Counted from the first letter of the stretch, positions 6,844-16,428 are shown. The stretch: 51,927 nt of DNA from Loigolactobacillus binensis (GCF_005405165.1 NZ_BJDN01000022.1:1-51927); one strand, 5' to 3'. Notes: generated from the letters alone by a model not told the origin. Numbers and translations: made by a program.

Positions 6844-8280
6844 CTAAGCTTGTGCCGCAGCCACTGCAGTGATCGACTGTGCAACGGCTTCAGCACATAA
6901 ACGGCCTTCGCGGATCCCCCAGATCACCAGACTGGGACCACGACGGGCATCGCCGGCAACATAGACTTGATCCTCATTAGTATTATAACTATCATAAATC
7001 TCATGAACACCAAACTGATCAAAAACATCAGTGGCCGCACCTGTGAACCCTAAAGCCAACAAAACTAGATCGGCCGGCATTTCCTGTTCCGTTCCCGCAA
7101 TGGGTTGGAATTTCTTCACTTTGCTGGTGGTGATACTAGTCAACTTACCCGCAGTGGCATTAAAAGCGGTGGCGGTGGTTTCATATTGCGTGATCACATC
7201 ACCAAACAGTTCTTGTGCCTCAGCCTGACCATAACCGTATTTAGTAACGTGCGGCCATTCTGGCCATGGGTTGTCGGCGCTACGTTCAGTCGGAGCAGCC
7301 GCGGTGATCTCCAACTGTTTAACATCAGCAGCACCTTGCCGAACAGCGGTCGCGATACAATCATTACCAGTATCGCCGCCACCGATCACAATTACTTTTT
7401 TACCAGCCAAACGCTGGGTAGCAGCAGTACCGTTGGCAACCACAGCTTTAGTCGCTGTGGTCAAAAAATCAACGGCAAATTGCACACCCGCTAAGTCGCG
7501 ACCAGGTGCCTTAAGATCACGCGCAATGCCAGCGCCGATTGCTAAAATAACGCGGGTAAACTTCTGGCGTAATTCGGTGGCACTAATATCCTGTCCAACA
7601 GTGGTATTGATCACGAACTTAATGCCTACCTCCTTCATCAAATTGATCCGCCGCGCCACGATTTCTTTAGGCAACTTCATGTTAGGAATACCGTACATCG
7701 CTAAGCCGCCTGGCCGATCATTCCGTTCAAAAACGGTGACGCTATACCCTAATTGGTTAAGCCGCCAAGCTGCCGCTAAGCCGGATGGTCCGCTGCCAAC
7801 CACCGCGATTGCAATACCATTGCGCCGCACCGGTAAGCCACTTTCCTTGACCCAGCCATATTTAAAAGCTTGTTCAATAATAAAACGTTCATTATTCCGA
7901 ATTGTGATCCCCTGACCATTTAACGCTTCGTTACAGGAAACCTCACACGGTGCCGGACAAACATTACCTGTGAAATCAGGTAGTGAATTAGTTAAAGTCA
8001 AGCGTTCAAAGGCCTTCTTATCCTCCGAACGGTAAATTAAATCATTCCATTCCGGAATTAAATTATCGTTGGGGCAACCGCCAACTGCACGACCGCCACC
8101 GTAGAAAAAGCCGGAATGACAATGAGGTACCCCACAGTTCATACACCGCGCGGCCTGCCGCCGCCGTTCATCTTCCGGTAACTTTTCTTCCAACGCCGCA
8201 AAATCATGGATCCGCTCATAAATTGGTCGGTAAACGTCATCGCGCCGGGGATATTTCATAAAACCAAATGGATCAGCCAT
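6844..8280 (-). CDS. gltD: Glutamate synthase (NADPH) small subunit
   Basis: GltD passes electrons from NADPH through FAD and Fe-S clusters to GltB. The N-terminal Fe-S domain has Cys 46, 49, 54, 69 and CPAPCEVSC (Cys 108, 112, 116). The FAD-binding motif VVGSGPSGLAA follows (162-170), then the NADPH motif VIGGGDTGND in the second nucleotide-binding fold, and a C-terminal VYVAGDARRGPSLV typical of the family. The length of 478 is normal. GGAGGAAATTCA precedes the ATG. It follows gltB after 119 bp that carry two palindromes, so the two subunits may be differentially expressed from one transcript. Confidence 0.95.
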   Translation of the reverse strand: MADPFGFMKYPRRDDVYRPIYERIHDFAALEEKLPEDERRRQAARCMNCGVPHCHSGFFYGGGRAVGGCPNDNLIPEWNDLIYRSEDKKAFERLTLTNSLPDFTGNVCPAPCEVSCNEALNGQGITIRNNERFIIEQAFKYGWVKESGLPVRRNGIAIAVVGSGPSGLAAAWRLNQLGYSVTVFERNDRPGGLAMYGIPNMKLPKEIVARRINLMKEVGIKFVINTTVGQDISATELRQKFTRVILAIGAGIARDLKAPGRDLAGVQFAVDFLTTATKAVVANGTAATQRLAGKKVIVIGGGDTGNDCIATAVRQGAADVKQLEITAAAPTERSADNPWPEWPHVTKYGYGQAEAQELFGDVITQYETTATAFNATAGKLTSITTSKVKKFQPIAGTEQEMPADLVLLALGFTGAATDVFDQFGVHEIYDSYNTNEDQVYVAGDARRGPSLVIWGIREGRLCAEAVAQSITAVAAAQA

Positions 8281-8307
8281 TGAATTTCCTCCTTCAAAAT
8301 TTCAGTT

Positions 8308-8326
8308 GCTTTTAGAACCTAAAAGC
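8308..8326 (-). repeat. Palindrome 1 in the gltB-gltD spacer
   Basis: GCTTTTAG-AAC-CTAAAAGC, a perfect 8-bp inverted repeat 28 bp before the gltD start. A near copy lies at 8378-8396. No T run follows, so it is not an obvious terminator. Confidence 0.6.
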
Positions 8327-8377
8327 TTACTTTGTGGTCTAATTTCAACAACCAGCCGCCACTGTTAAAATTAACTT

Positions 8378-8396
8378 GCTTTTAGTCAACTAAAAG
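8378..8396 (-). repeat. Palindrome 2 in the gltB-gltD spacer
   Basis: CTTTTAGT-CA-ACTAAAAG, a perfect 8-bp inverted repeat just after the gltB stop. It shares TTGCTTTTAG and CTAAAAG with palindrome 1. The pair may be processing or attenuation stems, or two sites for one regulator. Confidence 0.6.
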
Positions 8397-8399
8397 TCG

Positions 8400-11300
8400 C
8401 TATACATTTTCGCCAGTCGCAATGGCAAAAGCCTTTTCCGCCAACTCGGTTTGTGGCGTGCCCTTCGCGGCTAAGTCCGCCATGATCTCGTTCATATGCC
8501 GGAAATCTTGGGGATAAACCTTAATAAAATGCTGTTGCTGATTAGACCAATCAGCTAGAATAGCTTTGGCCTTAGGTGATTCAGTATAATAAACATGCTT
8601 CTCCAATAATTGTTTTAAAATACTATCGTCGCCAGTTTCGCCAAGATGGAAGAGTTCCACCATTTCTTGGTTACAATTAGCAGCAAACTGATCCGTTGGG
8701 TCATAAACATAGGCGACCCCACCGGACATCCCGGCACCAAAGTTGCGGCCTGTACTGCCTAAAACGACAACAGTGCCAGCTGTCATGTACTCACAACCAT
8801 GATCGCCGATACCTTCAACGACCACCTCTGCACCAGAATTACGAACACAGAAACGTTCACCAGCGCGACCATTAAAGAAAGCCTCACCAGCAGTGGCACC
8901 AAAGCAAGCCACATTACCAACGATCGGCGTTTGACTATAAAGCCGTTGCGCTTTGGCTGGTGCCTGGACGATCAAACGACCGCCGCTTAATCCTTTACCA
9001 ACATAATCGTTGGCTTCACCAGTTAATTTCAATTCCAAACCTTGGGTAATGAAGGCCCCGAAGCTTTGACCCGCAACGCCGGTGTATTGATAGGATAAAC
9101 GTCCTGCTGGCAAAGTTTGATTACCAAAGCGCGCTGCGATCCAACCACCGATACTGCCACCAACTGTCCGCATCACATTATTGATTGGTGCGCTGATCGT
9201 CGTCGGTTTAACGTCTTGCAAGGCTTGAGCTGCAAAAGCATCCAATTCAGGCTGCTGATCTTGTACTGCAAACGGGTCATTAGCTTTACGCTCAATGCCG
9301 ATCGAGGTACTTAAAATACGGCTAAAGTCGAGGGACTTGGCCTTCCCTTTTGCCACAAACTTAGGCTGCAAGTTTTCGGTATGGCCGACCATTTCGTCAA
9401 CCGTCCGATAACCTAACGCCGCCATTTGTTCCCGCAGATCCTGTGCCAAATAGCGCATACAGTTCATCACGTGTTCTGGCTTGCCGGCAAAGAATTTACG
9501 CAAAGCTGGATTCTGCGTGGCGATCCCCGTCGGACAAGTATTTAAACTGCAGACCCGCATCATAATACAGCCGATCGAGGCTAGGGTCAGCTGAGCAAAA
9601 CTGAACTCTTCCGCACCCAGCATAATGGCCACCGCAATATCGCGGCCCGTCATTAATTTTCCATCAGTTTCCAACGTTGCCCGCTGGCGTAAGCGATTCA
9701 ACGCCAATGTTTGGTGCGCTTCAGATAGTCCCATTTCCCATGGTAATCCTGCATCACGCACAGAATTTCGGGGAGCTGCGCCTGTGCCGCCATCATAACC
9801 AGAAATAACCACTTTATCAGCGCCGGCCTTGACAACGCCTGTGGCGATCGTACCGACTCCAGTACTGGCCACTAATTTTACCGTCACTTTAGCGTGCGGG
9901 TTGACCTGCTTCAAATCAAAGATCAATTGTTTCAGGTCTTCGATCGAATAAATATCATGATGCGGTGGCGGTGAGATCAAGCGCACACCAGGCACTGACC
10001 CACGGATCGCCGCGACCCACGGATAATTTTTCAGTCCCGGTAACTGGCCACCTTCGCCTGGTTTTGCCCCTTGCGCCATTTTGATCTGAATCTCTTCAGC
10101 GCTCATTAAATATTCCGTGTTGACACCAAAACGGGCGGACGCTACTTGTTTGATCTTGCTATTTAAATTGCGACCATCAGCTTGCGGCTTGAAACGATCA
10201 CGTTGCTCACCGCCTTCGCCAGAATTACTTTTGGCACCAAGGGCATTCATTGCCGTCGCAATCGTCTCGTGAGCTTCTTCGGAAAGTGACCCATAACTCA
10301 TTGCCCCGGACTTAAAGCGTTTAACAATGGCGCTGACCGGCTCAACTTCACTAAGGGGTACCGCCGGTTTAGTTGAATTGATCGTCCACAATGAACGTAA
10401 CGTGGTTGGCGTTGCCAATTCTTCTTCCCGCATTTCCTTAGCGTATTCTTTGTATAACTCGTAATTGCCGCCACGAACGGCTTGCTGGAATTTGTATAAG
10501 GTCATCGGGTTATACAAATGGTGCTCACCTTCTGCTCGGAACTTGAAGCTCCCACCAGAGGGTAATGGATCATGCGCTTTAGGACCGTACGCTCGCTGGT
10601 AACGCGCTAAATATTCCTGCTCGATCTGTTCAAGAGATAGACCACCGATCCGACTAGCAGTCCCGGTAAAGTAACGTTCAACCACCGCTTGTGATAAGCC
10701 AACCGCTTCAAATAATTGCGCACCTTGATAACCAGCAATCGTTGAGATCCCCATTCGGCTCATGATTTTGATAATACCCTTTTCACAGGCCTGCCGGAAA
10801 GTTTCTACATGATCAGCCAGACCATAAGCACCTAGAGTTGCGTACGCCCCATAAGGATGGATCGCTGAGGCACCGTAACCGATCAAAGCCGCAAAATGGT
10901 GTACTTCACAAGCCTCACCAGTATCGACAATGATCGAGGCCTGCCCACGTTTGCCCTTAGCAACTAGATAGTTATTCAAACCAGCCACTGCTAACAACAC
11001 TGGAATGATCAGCTTATCCTCGGTTGCCCCACGATCAGTTAGAATCAATAGCGTTGTGCCGGTATCGACAGCCGTTTCCGCTGTCTGGAAAAAGCTTTCC
11101 AACGCTTGCTCCAAACGGTTTGGGCGTTCTTTTTTGTCGTAGCACAAAGAAATTTCAGTTGCTTTAAAATCAGGCATGTCCAAATGCCGCAATCGTTCAA
11201 AATCACTGGAGCTTAGCATCGGTGTCGCCAATTTAATTTTTTTAGCATTTGCCGCAACATCTGCAGTTACTTCCGCATCACGCCCGATGAATAATTCGGT

Positions 11301-12854
11301 TCCGATCACTAATTTTTCACGGATCGCGTCGATCGGGGGATTGGTGACCTGAGCAAATTGTTGCTTGAAATAAGTAAACAGTGACTGGGGGCGCTCCGAC
11401 AAAATCGCTAACGGTGAATCAAAACCCATGGAAATAATCGGCTCTTCGCCATTTTTGGCCATGGGCAGGATTGCTTCCCGAATAATATCATCAGTGTAGC
11501 CGTGCCGCCGCCACAAAGTTCGCAGTGCTGTTGGCGCCAAATTTTCGGTCACATCCGCTTGAGGTAAGCTATCTAAAGTCAATTGATTGTCTTGCAACCA
11601 TTGTTTATAAGGATGCTGCTGCGCATAATGTGCCTTCAATTCGGCAGTGTGGTAGAAACGACCGGCAGCCGTGTCGACTAAGATCATATCGGCAGGACCA
11701 AGGATCCCCTTTTCTGCAATTGCTTCAGGAGCAACATCAACTGTACCGGCCTCGGAAGCAACCACTAGCAAATTATCCTTAGTCAACAAATAACGGGACG
11801 GTCGTAAACCATTGCGGTCTAAAGCAGCGCCCACCTGAATGCCGTCGGTAAAACAAAGAGCAGCAGGGCCATCCCATGGCGCCACAAAGCTGGCATTATA
11901 TTCATCAAAGGCCCGTTGATCAGCCGGCAATTGTACTGCATCGCCCCACGCTTCAGGCACCATCATCATCAACGCTTGGGGAATATCACGGCCATTGCGG
12001 TAAAGATATTCAAGACAGTTCTCCAGCTTGGCTGAATCAGAATCTTCTTCGTTATAAACTTCAACACCATGACTGGCCATCCAGTTTTCAGCACCCTTTA
12101 AGGTGTTGATCTCACCGTTATGGGCGAGAAAACGGAACGGCTGGGCACGTTCCCAACTAGGAAACGTGTTGGTAGAAAAACGGGAGTGGATCAAGGCAAT
12201 ATTGGTTTGCATTGCAGGGTCATGTAAATCAGGGTAGAAGAGGCCCACCTGATAGGCGTGTAACATCCCCTTATAGCAAAGCGTTTGGCTGGATAAACTG
12301 ACAATAGCAAATTCATCCGCCGCAAATATTTTTTCAAGCCGGCGCCGTAACTGATACAGTGCGTCTTCAAAAGGCCGACCAGCAGGAATATCATGGGGCC
12401 GCGTCACAAGTACCTGGGCAAAGCCTGGCATTACACGTTGCGCCGTAGGACCACAATTTTCATAAACATAAGGAACTGCACGTGTGCCCAGCACATTAAA
12501 ACCAGCGTGACCAATCTCCGTAGTCACGGCCGCTAATTCAGCTGCTTTATCGGCCGGCTGTTGTGGCAAAAAGAACATCCCAACTGCATAATCGCCTGCT
12601 GCCGGCAGACTGAGGGCCTGCTCTTCAGCATATTTACGGAAAAAGGTGTCCGGTAGTGCCATTAGAATACCGGCACCATCGCCAGTATCCGGTTCAGCAC
12701 CAGTTCCGCCGCGATGATTCATTCGCGCCAACATAGTTAGCGCCTGTTCAACTAATTGATGGCTATGTTCACCAGTTACCTGGGTTATAAAGCCCATCCC
12801 ACAAGCTGCGTGTTCATAACGCGGTTCATAGAGGGTCTGCTCACGATTTATCAT
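8400..12854 (-). CDS. gltB: Glutamate synthase (NADPH) large subunit
   Basis: GltB makes two glutamates from glutamine and 2-oxoglutarate. The N-terminal class II amidotransferase follows a 17-residue propeptide (HAACGMG, so Cys 18 becomes the N-terminal nucleophile). Central and FMN domains follow, with SNSGEGGE, KPGEGGQLPG and the 3Fe-4S ligands CIMMRVCSLNTCPTG, then the C-terminal beta-helix (GGSIGGWIAARFG ... GAGMSGGVAYVY). The 1484 residues match the family. A GAGGTGGG lies before the ATG and a good promoter lies at 12906-12934. Glutamate synthase is not universal in lactobacilli, so this strain can assimilate ammonium through glutamine. Confidence 0.95.
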   Translation of the reverse strand: MINREQTLYEPRYEHAACGMGFITQVTGEHSHQLVEQALTMLARMNHRGGTGAEPDTGDGAGILMALPDTFFRKYAEEQALSLPAAGDYAVGMFFLPQQPADKAAELAAVTTEIGHAGFNVLGTRAVPYVYENCGPTAQRVMPGFAQVLVTRPHDIPAGRPFEDALYQLRRRLEKIFAADEFAIVSLSSQTLCYKGMLHAYQVGLFYPDLHDPAMQTNIALIHSRFSTNTFPSWERAQPFRFLAHNGEINTLKGAENWMASHGVEVYNEEDSDSAKLENCLEYLYRNGRDIPQALMMMVPEAWGDAVQLPADQRAFDEYNASFVAPWDGPAALCFTDGIQVGAALDRNGLRPSRYLLTKDNLLVVASEAGTVDVAPEAIAEKGILGPADMILVDTAAGRFYHTAELKAHYAQQHPYKQWLQDNQLTLDSLPQADVTENLAPTALRTLWRRHGYTDDIIREAILPMAKNGEEPIISMGFDSPLAILSERPQSLFTYFKQQFAQVTNPPIDAIREKLVIGTELFIGRDAEVTADVAANAKKIKLATPMLSSSDFERLRHLDMPDFKATEISLCYDKKERPNRLEQALESFFQTAETAVDTGTTLLILTDRGATEDKLIIPVLLAVAGLNNYLVAKGKRGQASIIVDTGEACEVHHFAALIGYGASAIHPYGAYATLGAYGLADHVETFRQACEKGIIKIMSRMGISTIAGYQGAQLFEAVGLSQAVVERYFTGTASRIGGLSLEQIEQEYLARYQRAYGPKAHDPLPSGGSFKFRAEGEHHLYNPMTLYKFQQAVRGGNYELYKEYAKEMREEELATPTTLRSLWTINSTKPAVPLSEVEPVSAIVKRFKSGAMSYGSLSEEAHETIATAMNALGAKSNSGEGGEQRDRFKPQADGRNLNSKIKQVASARFGVNTEYLMSAEEIQIKMAQGAKPGEGGQLPGLKNYPWVAAIRGSVPGVRLISPPPHHDIYSIEDLKQLIFDLKQVNPHAKVTVKLVASTGVGTIATGVVKAGADKVVISGYDGGTGAAPRNSVRDAGLPWEMGLSEAHQTLALNRLRQRATLETDGKLMTGRDIAVAIMLGAEEFSFAQLTLASIGCIMMRVCSLNTCPTGIATQNPALRKFFAGKPEHVMNCMRYLAQDLREQMAALGYRTVDEMVGHTENLQPKFVAKGKAKSLDFSRILSTSIGIERKANDPFAVQDQQPELDAFAAQALQDVKPTTISAPINNVMRTVGGSIGGWIAARFGNQTLPAGRLSYQYTGVAGQSFGAFITQGLELKLTGEANDYVGKGLSGGRLIVQAPAKAQRLYSQTPIVGNVACFGATAGEAFFNGRAGERFCVRNSGAEVVVEGIGDHGCEYMTAGTVVVLGSTGRNFGAGMSGGVAYVYDPTDQFAANCNQEMVELFHLGETGDDSILKQLLEKHVYYTESPKAKAILADWSNQQQHFIKVYPQDFRHMNEIMADLAAKGTPQTELAEKAFAIATGENV

Positions 12855-12905
12855 GAAATCCCACCTCGGGTTTGACTAAGATTAGAATATTTTAATTTTT
12901 ATCTC

Positions 12906-12934
12906 ATTTTAGTAGTCATTTTTATATTAATCAA
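12906..12934 (-). promoter_or_regulatory. gltBD promoter
   Basis: On the minus strand, TTGATT (12929-12934), 17 bp, TAAAAT (12906-12911), about 50 bp before the gltB ATG. The -35 is the near arm of the palindrome at 12929-12958. Confidence 0.7.
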
Positions 12935-12958
12935 GCTTTTTCAGAAAAAAACTTGATT
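12929..12958 (-). promoter_or_regulatory. Palindrome over the gltB -35 region
   Basis: AATCAAG and CTTGATT are perfect arms; the interior is also nearly self-complementary, so about 13 pairs form in 30 bases. It includes the -35 hexamer, so a regulator binding here would control gltBD. An AT-rich chance palindrome is possible. Confidence 0.5.
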
Positions 12959-13027
12959 TACGTTAACCGTTATATCTTTACAACTCAAAGATAACCAGTA
13001 TTGCGCCTAAAAACGTAAAAAGTGACT

Positions 13028-13048
13028 AAATGAAAATAATTCTCATTT
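13028..13048. promoter_or_regulatory. Fur-like box in the gltB upstream region
   Basis: TGAAAATAATTCTCA (13031-13045) matches TGATAATNATTATCA at 12 of 14 defined bases, and the outer AAA/TTT extends the symmetry. It is about 95 bp upstream of the gltB -35 and about 90 bp upstream of the rightward promoter at 13135, so its target is unclear. Confidence 0.45.
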
Positions 13049-13107
13049 AGCTATGCTACCGACATCTACTCAATTACTTTATTATGAATTTTTACGGCGA
13101 AACAGAC

Positions 13108-13163
13108 ATTGCATTCCAGAGCAATGCAATATAGCTGAGAAAGCATGGACATTACAGTATAAT
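13108..13163 (+). promoter_or_regulatory. Promoter with upstream palindrome for the decayed XRE gene
   Basis: CTGAGA (13135-13140), 17 bp, TATAAT (13158-13163). Just upstream is a perfect 8-bp inverted repeat ATTGCATT (13108-13115), 7 bp, AATGCAAT (13123-13130), a likely operator, perhaps of the regulator that has decayed. Confidence 0.55.
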
Positions 13164-13181
13164 TTAATTGTGAAAGGAATA

Positions 13182-13394
13182 ATGTCACTATGGAAAAACA
13201 CTAATCCACATAAAATTGGCCAGCGCACAAAAGCGCTTCGTTGAGGCAATCTATCTCTTACTGGCTGGTAGCCGCTGCCCACAAAGTTTAGGGGTCATCA
13301 AATAAAAAGTCGCCGTGCTTTTCATTTCAAGGAGAACTTAGTGGTAGTTCAATATCGAATTATTGATGTCGGACCACAACAATCGCATTTTTAA
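13182..13394 (+). pseudogene. Remnant of an XRE-type (helix-turn-helix) regulator
   Basis: AAAGGA lies 3-4 bp before an ATG that reads MSLWKNTNPHKIGQRTKALR, then a stop, GNLSLTGW, a second stop, and a further open stretch ending FHFKENLVVVQYRIIDVGPQ. The pattern IGQR-x-KALR-x-x-NLSLTG is what the first helices of Xre/Cro regulators look like, and the tail could be from a cupin domain. Two stops and a probable frameshift mean it is dead. The intact promoter and operator suggest recent loss. Between it and the importer (13395-13540) I see only a short AT-rich stretch. Confidence 0.45.
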
Positions 13395-13540
13395 AACATT
13401 CAGACAATTTAAACCTAAATGAATTGAATAATTTTCTAGCCAGTTACCGCTTTGGATAGCTGGTTTTTATTTCCGCCATTACACATCGATCAAAAAAATA
13501 ATCTTTTCCCTTAGCTTTAGTGGATAGCCTTAACTACCCT

Positions 13541-13554
13541 TATACTGGTATACT
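13541..13554 (+). promoter_or_regulatory. Promoter of the ABC importer operon
   Basis: TATACTGGTATACT holds an extended -10 (TGGTATACT, -10 at 13549-13554) and is itself an inverted repeat TATAC-TG-GTATA. No good -35 is seen. The start codon is 39 bp on. Confidence 0.45.
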
Positions 13555-13592
13555 TATGGCGAATTAAGTTTTTCTAAAGGGGGAAATGGCCC

Positions 13593-14648
13593 GTGCAATT
13601 GACGTTGCAGGATATTACTTTAGCTTATGAACGACAACCACCTATTTTTACTCACTTCAATTGCACCGTACCTGATGGTGAACTGGTGGCGCTACTCGGG
13701 CCTAGTGGTAGTGGCAAAACCACGATCCTAAACTTGATCGCTGGTCTATTGACGCCAACTGCTGGGCAAGTGTTATTTGCCAACACCGATGTGACTAAGC
13801 AGAATGTGCGGACGCGTAATATCGGCATGGTCTTTCAGGACTACGCCTTGTACCCACATTTTAACGTACTGGACAACATCGCCTTTCCGCTTAAAATGGC
13901 CCACGTCAAAAAGGCCCGCCGGCAACAGCGGGTCCGTGAACTAGCACAGTTAGTTCACGTTACTGAGCTAGTGGACAAATTCCCTAGTATGTTGTCTGGT
14001 GGGCAGCAACAACGGGTGGCGATCGCACGGGCGTTGGCGAAGAATCCGGCGATTTTATTGTTGGACGAACCCTTGTCCAACTTGGACGCAGCGTTACGGA
14101 ACGAATTACGGGATGAGATTCGCCGCATTCAGCAGGCCATTGGGATCACCACGCTATTCGTCACCCATGACCAAGCGGATGCATTGCGGATCGCGGATAA
14201 GATCATTGTTTTAGCCAATGGCCAATTGCAACAAAGTGGTACCGGTACTGACTTATATCGCCGGCCGCGGAATCTTTTCGTTGCGCAATTTATCGGCACA
14301 CCGCAGATCAATACATTACCAATTGCCGCGCTACTACCTTACATCACTACGGCAGTTCCTACTACTATATTGGCACAAACTGCTATGGTCGGTATCCGTA
14401 GTGAAGCTATTTCACTTACACCAACCGACAAAATCGTATTGACCAAATTGCCAGTGACGGTGACCAAGCAGGAACAACTGGGTCGTGAAGTACAAACATA
14501 CAGTCGCTACCAAAAATATGATCTGATCAGCACTGCAATTCCAGTGCTTACACCCCTACCGCAAAGCGCACCACTTTACATAACGGCAAAAGGTTGCTAC
14601 TTATTTGCCAGCGACGGCACTTGTATTTGGGCAGGTGGTGACGCATGA
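13593..14648 (+). CDS. Sugar-type ABC importer ATPase (UgpC/MsmK-like)
   Basis: This is the cytoplasmic ATPase of a CUT1-type importer. Walker A GPSGSGKTT (36-44), Q-loop FQDYALYP (81-88), signature LSGGQ (134-138), Walker B LLLDEP (155-160) and H-loop His 192 are all present. A C-terminal regulatory OB-type domain occupies about 240-351, as in MalK/UgpC. The start is GTG with AAAGGGGG about 10 bp upstream. The next gene starts four bases before its stop (ATGA-type coupling). Gene order ATPase, permease, permease, binding protein resembles ugp-like clusters in Firmicutes. Substrate (sugar, glycerol phosphate or phosphodiester) is not decidable here. Confidence 0.9.
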   Translation: MQLTLQDITLAYERQPPIFTHFNCTVPDGELVALLGPSGSGKTTILNLIAGLLTPTAGQVLFANTDVTKQNVRTRNIGMVFQDYALYPHFNVLDNIAFPLKMAHVKKARRQQRVRELAQLVHVTELVDKFPSMLSGGQQQRVAIARALAKNPAILLLDEPLSNLDAALRNELRDEIRRIQQAIGITTLFVTHDQADALRIADKIIVLANGQLQQSGTGTDLYRRPRNLFVAQFIGTPQINTLPIAALLPYITTAVPTTILAQTAMVGIRSEAISLTPTDKIVLTKLPVTVTKQEQLGREVQTYSRYQKYDLISTAIPVLTPLPQSAPLYITAKGCYLFASDGTCIWAGGDA

Positions 14649-15553
14649 TCAACGCAAAACCGACGCTGAGGTCAACCTTGCACGCGCTACTTTATTTAGC
14701 GCCGCTGTTGCTTATCACCGCCACCTTCACTATCTGGCCAGTGATCAATTCATTTCTGATGAGTTGCTACACAAAATACAATTACTTCACTGATCACGTT
14801 GGGGCGCTTGGCGGCGCTGACTTTGTTTATCTGTGGCACGACCCTGACTTTCACTTAGCGGTGCGCAACACGTTGATCTTAGTCGGTGGCGTGGTGCCGC
14901 TGACGGTACTGTTAGCTTTAGGGGCCGCGCTACTGCTTAATCGGATCAACTGGTTAGCCGGCTTTTTTCAGGCGCTTTACTTTCTGCCGTTTGTCACGTC
15001 AACGGTGGCGCTGGCTTTGGTCTGGAATTGGATCTTTCACCGCGATAACGGCCTGCTTAATTTGCTTTTAAGTTGGCTGGGTATTGCCCCAATCGATTGG
15101 CTGAACGATCCGCGCTATTCCTTGCTGGCATTGATCATCGTCTGTATTTGGCGCGGCCTTGGTTTCAGCGTGATCTTGTTTCTGGCTGGCCTAAATAACA
15201 TTGACCAGCGTTACTATCAAGCAGCCAGTATTGATGGCGCCAGCTCCGGTCAGATATTGCGCCAGATCACCCTGCCGCTGTTGACGCCGACCACCGTTTT
15301 GATCACGATCAACGCGATCATTGCTAATTTCAAAGTTTTCGATCAAGTCTACGCGCTGTTTCATGGTAGCGCCGGCCCAGCCAACGCCGATCTGACGATG
15401 ATGTATTACCTTTACCAGAAGTTTTACATTGAGCATCAATATCCAGTGGCCGCCGCCAGTGGCGTGATTTTATTCGGCCTGATCGTTAGCCTGACCGCCC
15501 TATCATTCTGGTATTTCCACCGGCGCAGCTTGCGTTTAGGGGGTGGCCGCTGA
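14645..15553 (+). CDS. ABC importer permease, MalF/UgpA-like
   Basis: This integral membrane permease has six predicted membrane spans, beginning around residues 15-37, 75-98, 108-128 and 160-182. The EAA loop that docks the ATPase is QAASIDGASSGQILRQITLP (192-211). The length of 302 is normal. It overlaps the ATPase gene by four bases upstream and shares one base with the next gene, so the four genes are tightly coupled. The DNA from here to 17690 looks more GC-rich than neighbouring genes (many GCG/CGC codons), which may reflect separate ancestry. Confidence 0.9.
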   Translation: MINAKPTLRSTLHALLYLAPLLLITATFTIWPVINSFLMSCYTKYNYFTDHVGALGGADFVYLWHDPDFHLAVRNTLILVGGVVPLTVLLALGAALLLNRINWLAGFFQALYFLPFVTSTVALALVWNWIFHRDNGLLNLLLSWLGIAPIDWLNDPRYSLLALIIVCIWRGLGFSVILFLAGLNNIDQRYYQAASIDGASSGQILRQITLPLLTPTTVLITINAIIANFKVFDQVYALFHGSAGPANADLTMMYYLYQKFYIEHQYPVAAASGVILFGLIVSLTALSFWYFHRRSLRLGGGR

Positions 15554-16428
15554 TGAAACAATTCGTTAAAAATGGAATCAGCTACTTACTGCTGACACTA
15601 GGGGCATTGATGCTAATATTGCCCTTTATCTGGATGTTGGTCACTAGCGTGCAGACGCCAGCAGCGGCACTGGCGGTGCCACCCGTGTGGTTGCCGCGCT
15701 CATTACAATGGACTAACTATATTCAAGCATGGCACGCTGCACCCTTTACCCGCTATCTGCTTAACTCAGTGCTGGTCACCGGCACGACCACGATTGGCCA
15801 GTTAGTGACTAGTATTCTCGCGGCCTTTGCTTTTACCCACCTGCAGTTTTACGGTCGCCGCATCTTGTTTGCGCTTTTGATCAGCACAATGATGGTGCCC
15901 GGTGAGTTACTGCTCATACCTAACTTCGTCACGTTAGCGCATTTACATTGGCTCGATACTTACGCCGCGCTGATCATCCCGTGGTTGACTAGCGTTTTCG
16001 CGATGTTTGCGTTGCGCCAAGCTTTTGCCGCACAACCGCGCACAAGATACTACGCCGCCTGCATCGATGGCGCGAGCAATTGGCAGTATTTGTGGCAGAT
16101 CTTGGTGCCGGCTAATCGGACGACGATCGCCGCCGTGGCGATCTTACAAACGATTGGCGCTTGGAACGCCTTTATGTGGCCGCTAATCGTCACTAATTCA
16201 GAACTGTTGTGGACCTTGCCGGTGGGACTGACCGCCTTTACCAGCGACGCCGGCACCAACTACCCACTATTAATGGCGGCCACCGTGCTGGTCATTCTGC
16301 CACTACTACTCGTGTACCTTTTGCTACAAAAATATATCATTACTGGGATCACCAAAGCTAAATTAAGTGCTGGTGCTGGCAGACAAACGCCAACGACCAG
16401 CACCATTAAAAGGGAGAACATCATATGA
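15553..16428 (+). CDS. ABC importer permease, MalG/UgpE-like
   Basis: This is the second membrane subunit of the importer. It has about six membrane spans, the first at residues 12-32, and an EAA loop YYAACIDGASNWQYLWQILV near 175-194. Length 291. The stop overlaps the start of the binding-protein gene by four bases. The C-terminal tail is Gly/Thr/Lys-rich and slightly longer than usual. Confidence 0.9.
   Translation: MKQFVKNGISYLLLTLGALMLILPFIWMLVTSVQTPAAALAVPPVWLPRSLQWTNYIQAWHAAPFTRYLLNSVLVTGTTTIGQLVTSILAAFAFTHLQFYGRRILFALLISTMMVPGELLLIPNFVTLAHLHWLDTYAALIIPWLTSVFAMFALRQAFAAQPRTRYYAACIDGASNWQYLWQILVPANRTTIAAVAILQTIGAWNAFMWPLIVTNSELLWTLPVGLTAFTSDAGTNYPLLMAATVLVILPLLLVYLLLQKYIITGITKAKLSAGAGRQTPTTSTIKRENII

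Noticed and set aside
7271..7915. 214-codon open frame on the plus strand
   Set aside because: It is antisense to gltD, whose motifs are complete, and its translation shows no domain; such shadows are common opposite GC-balanced genes.
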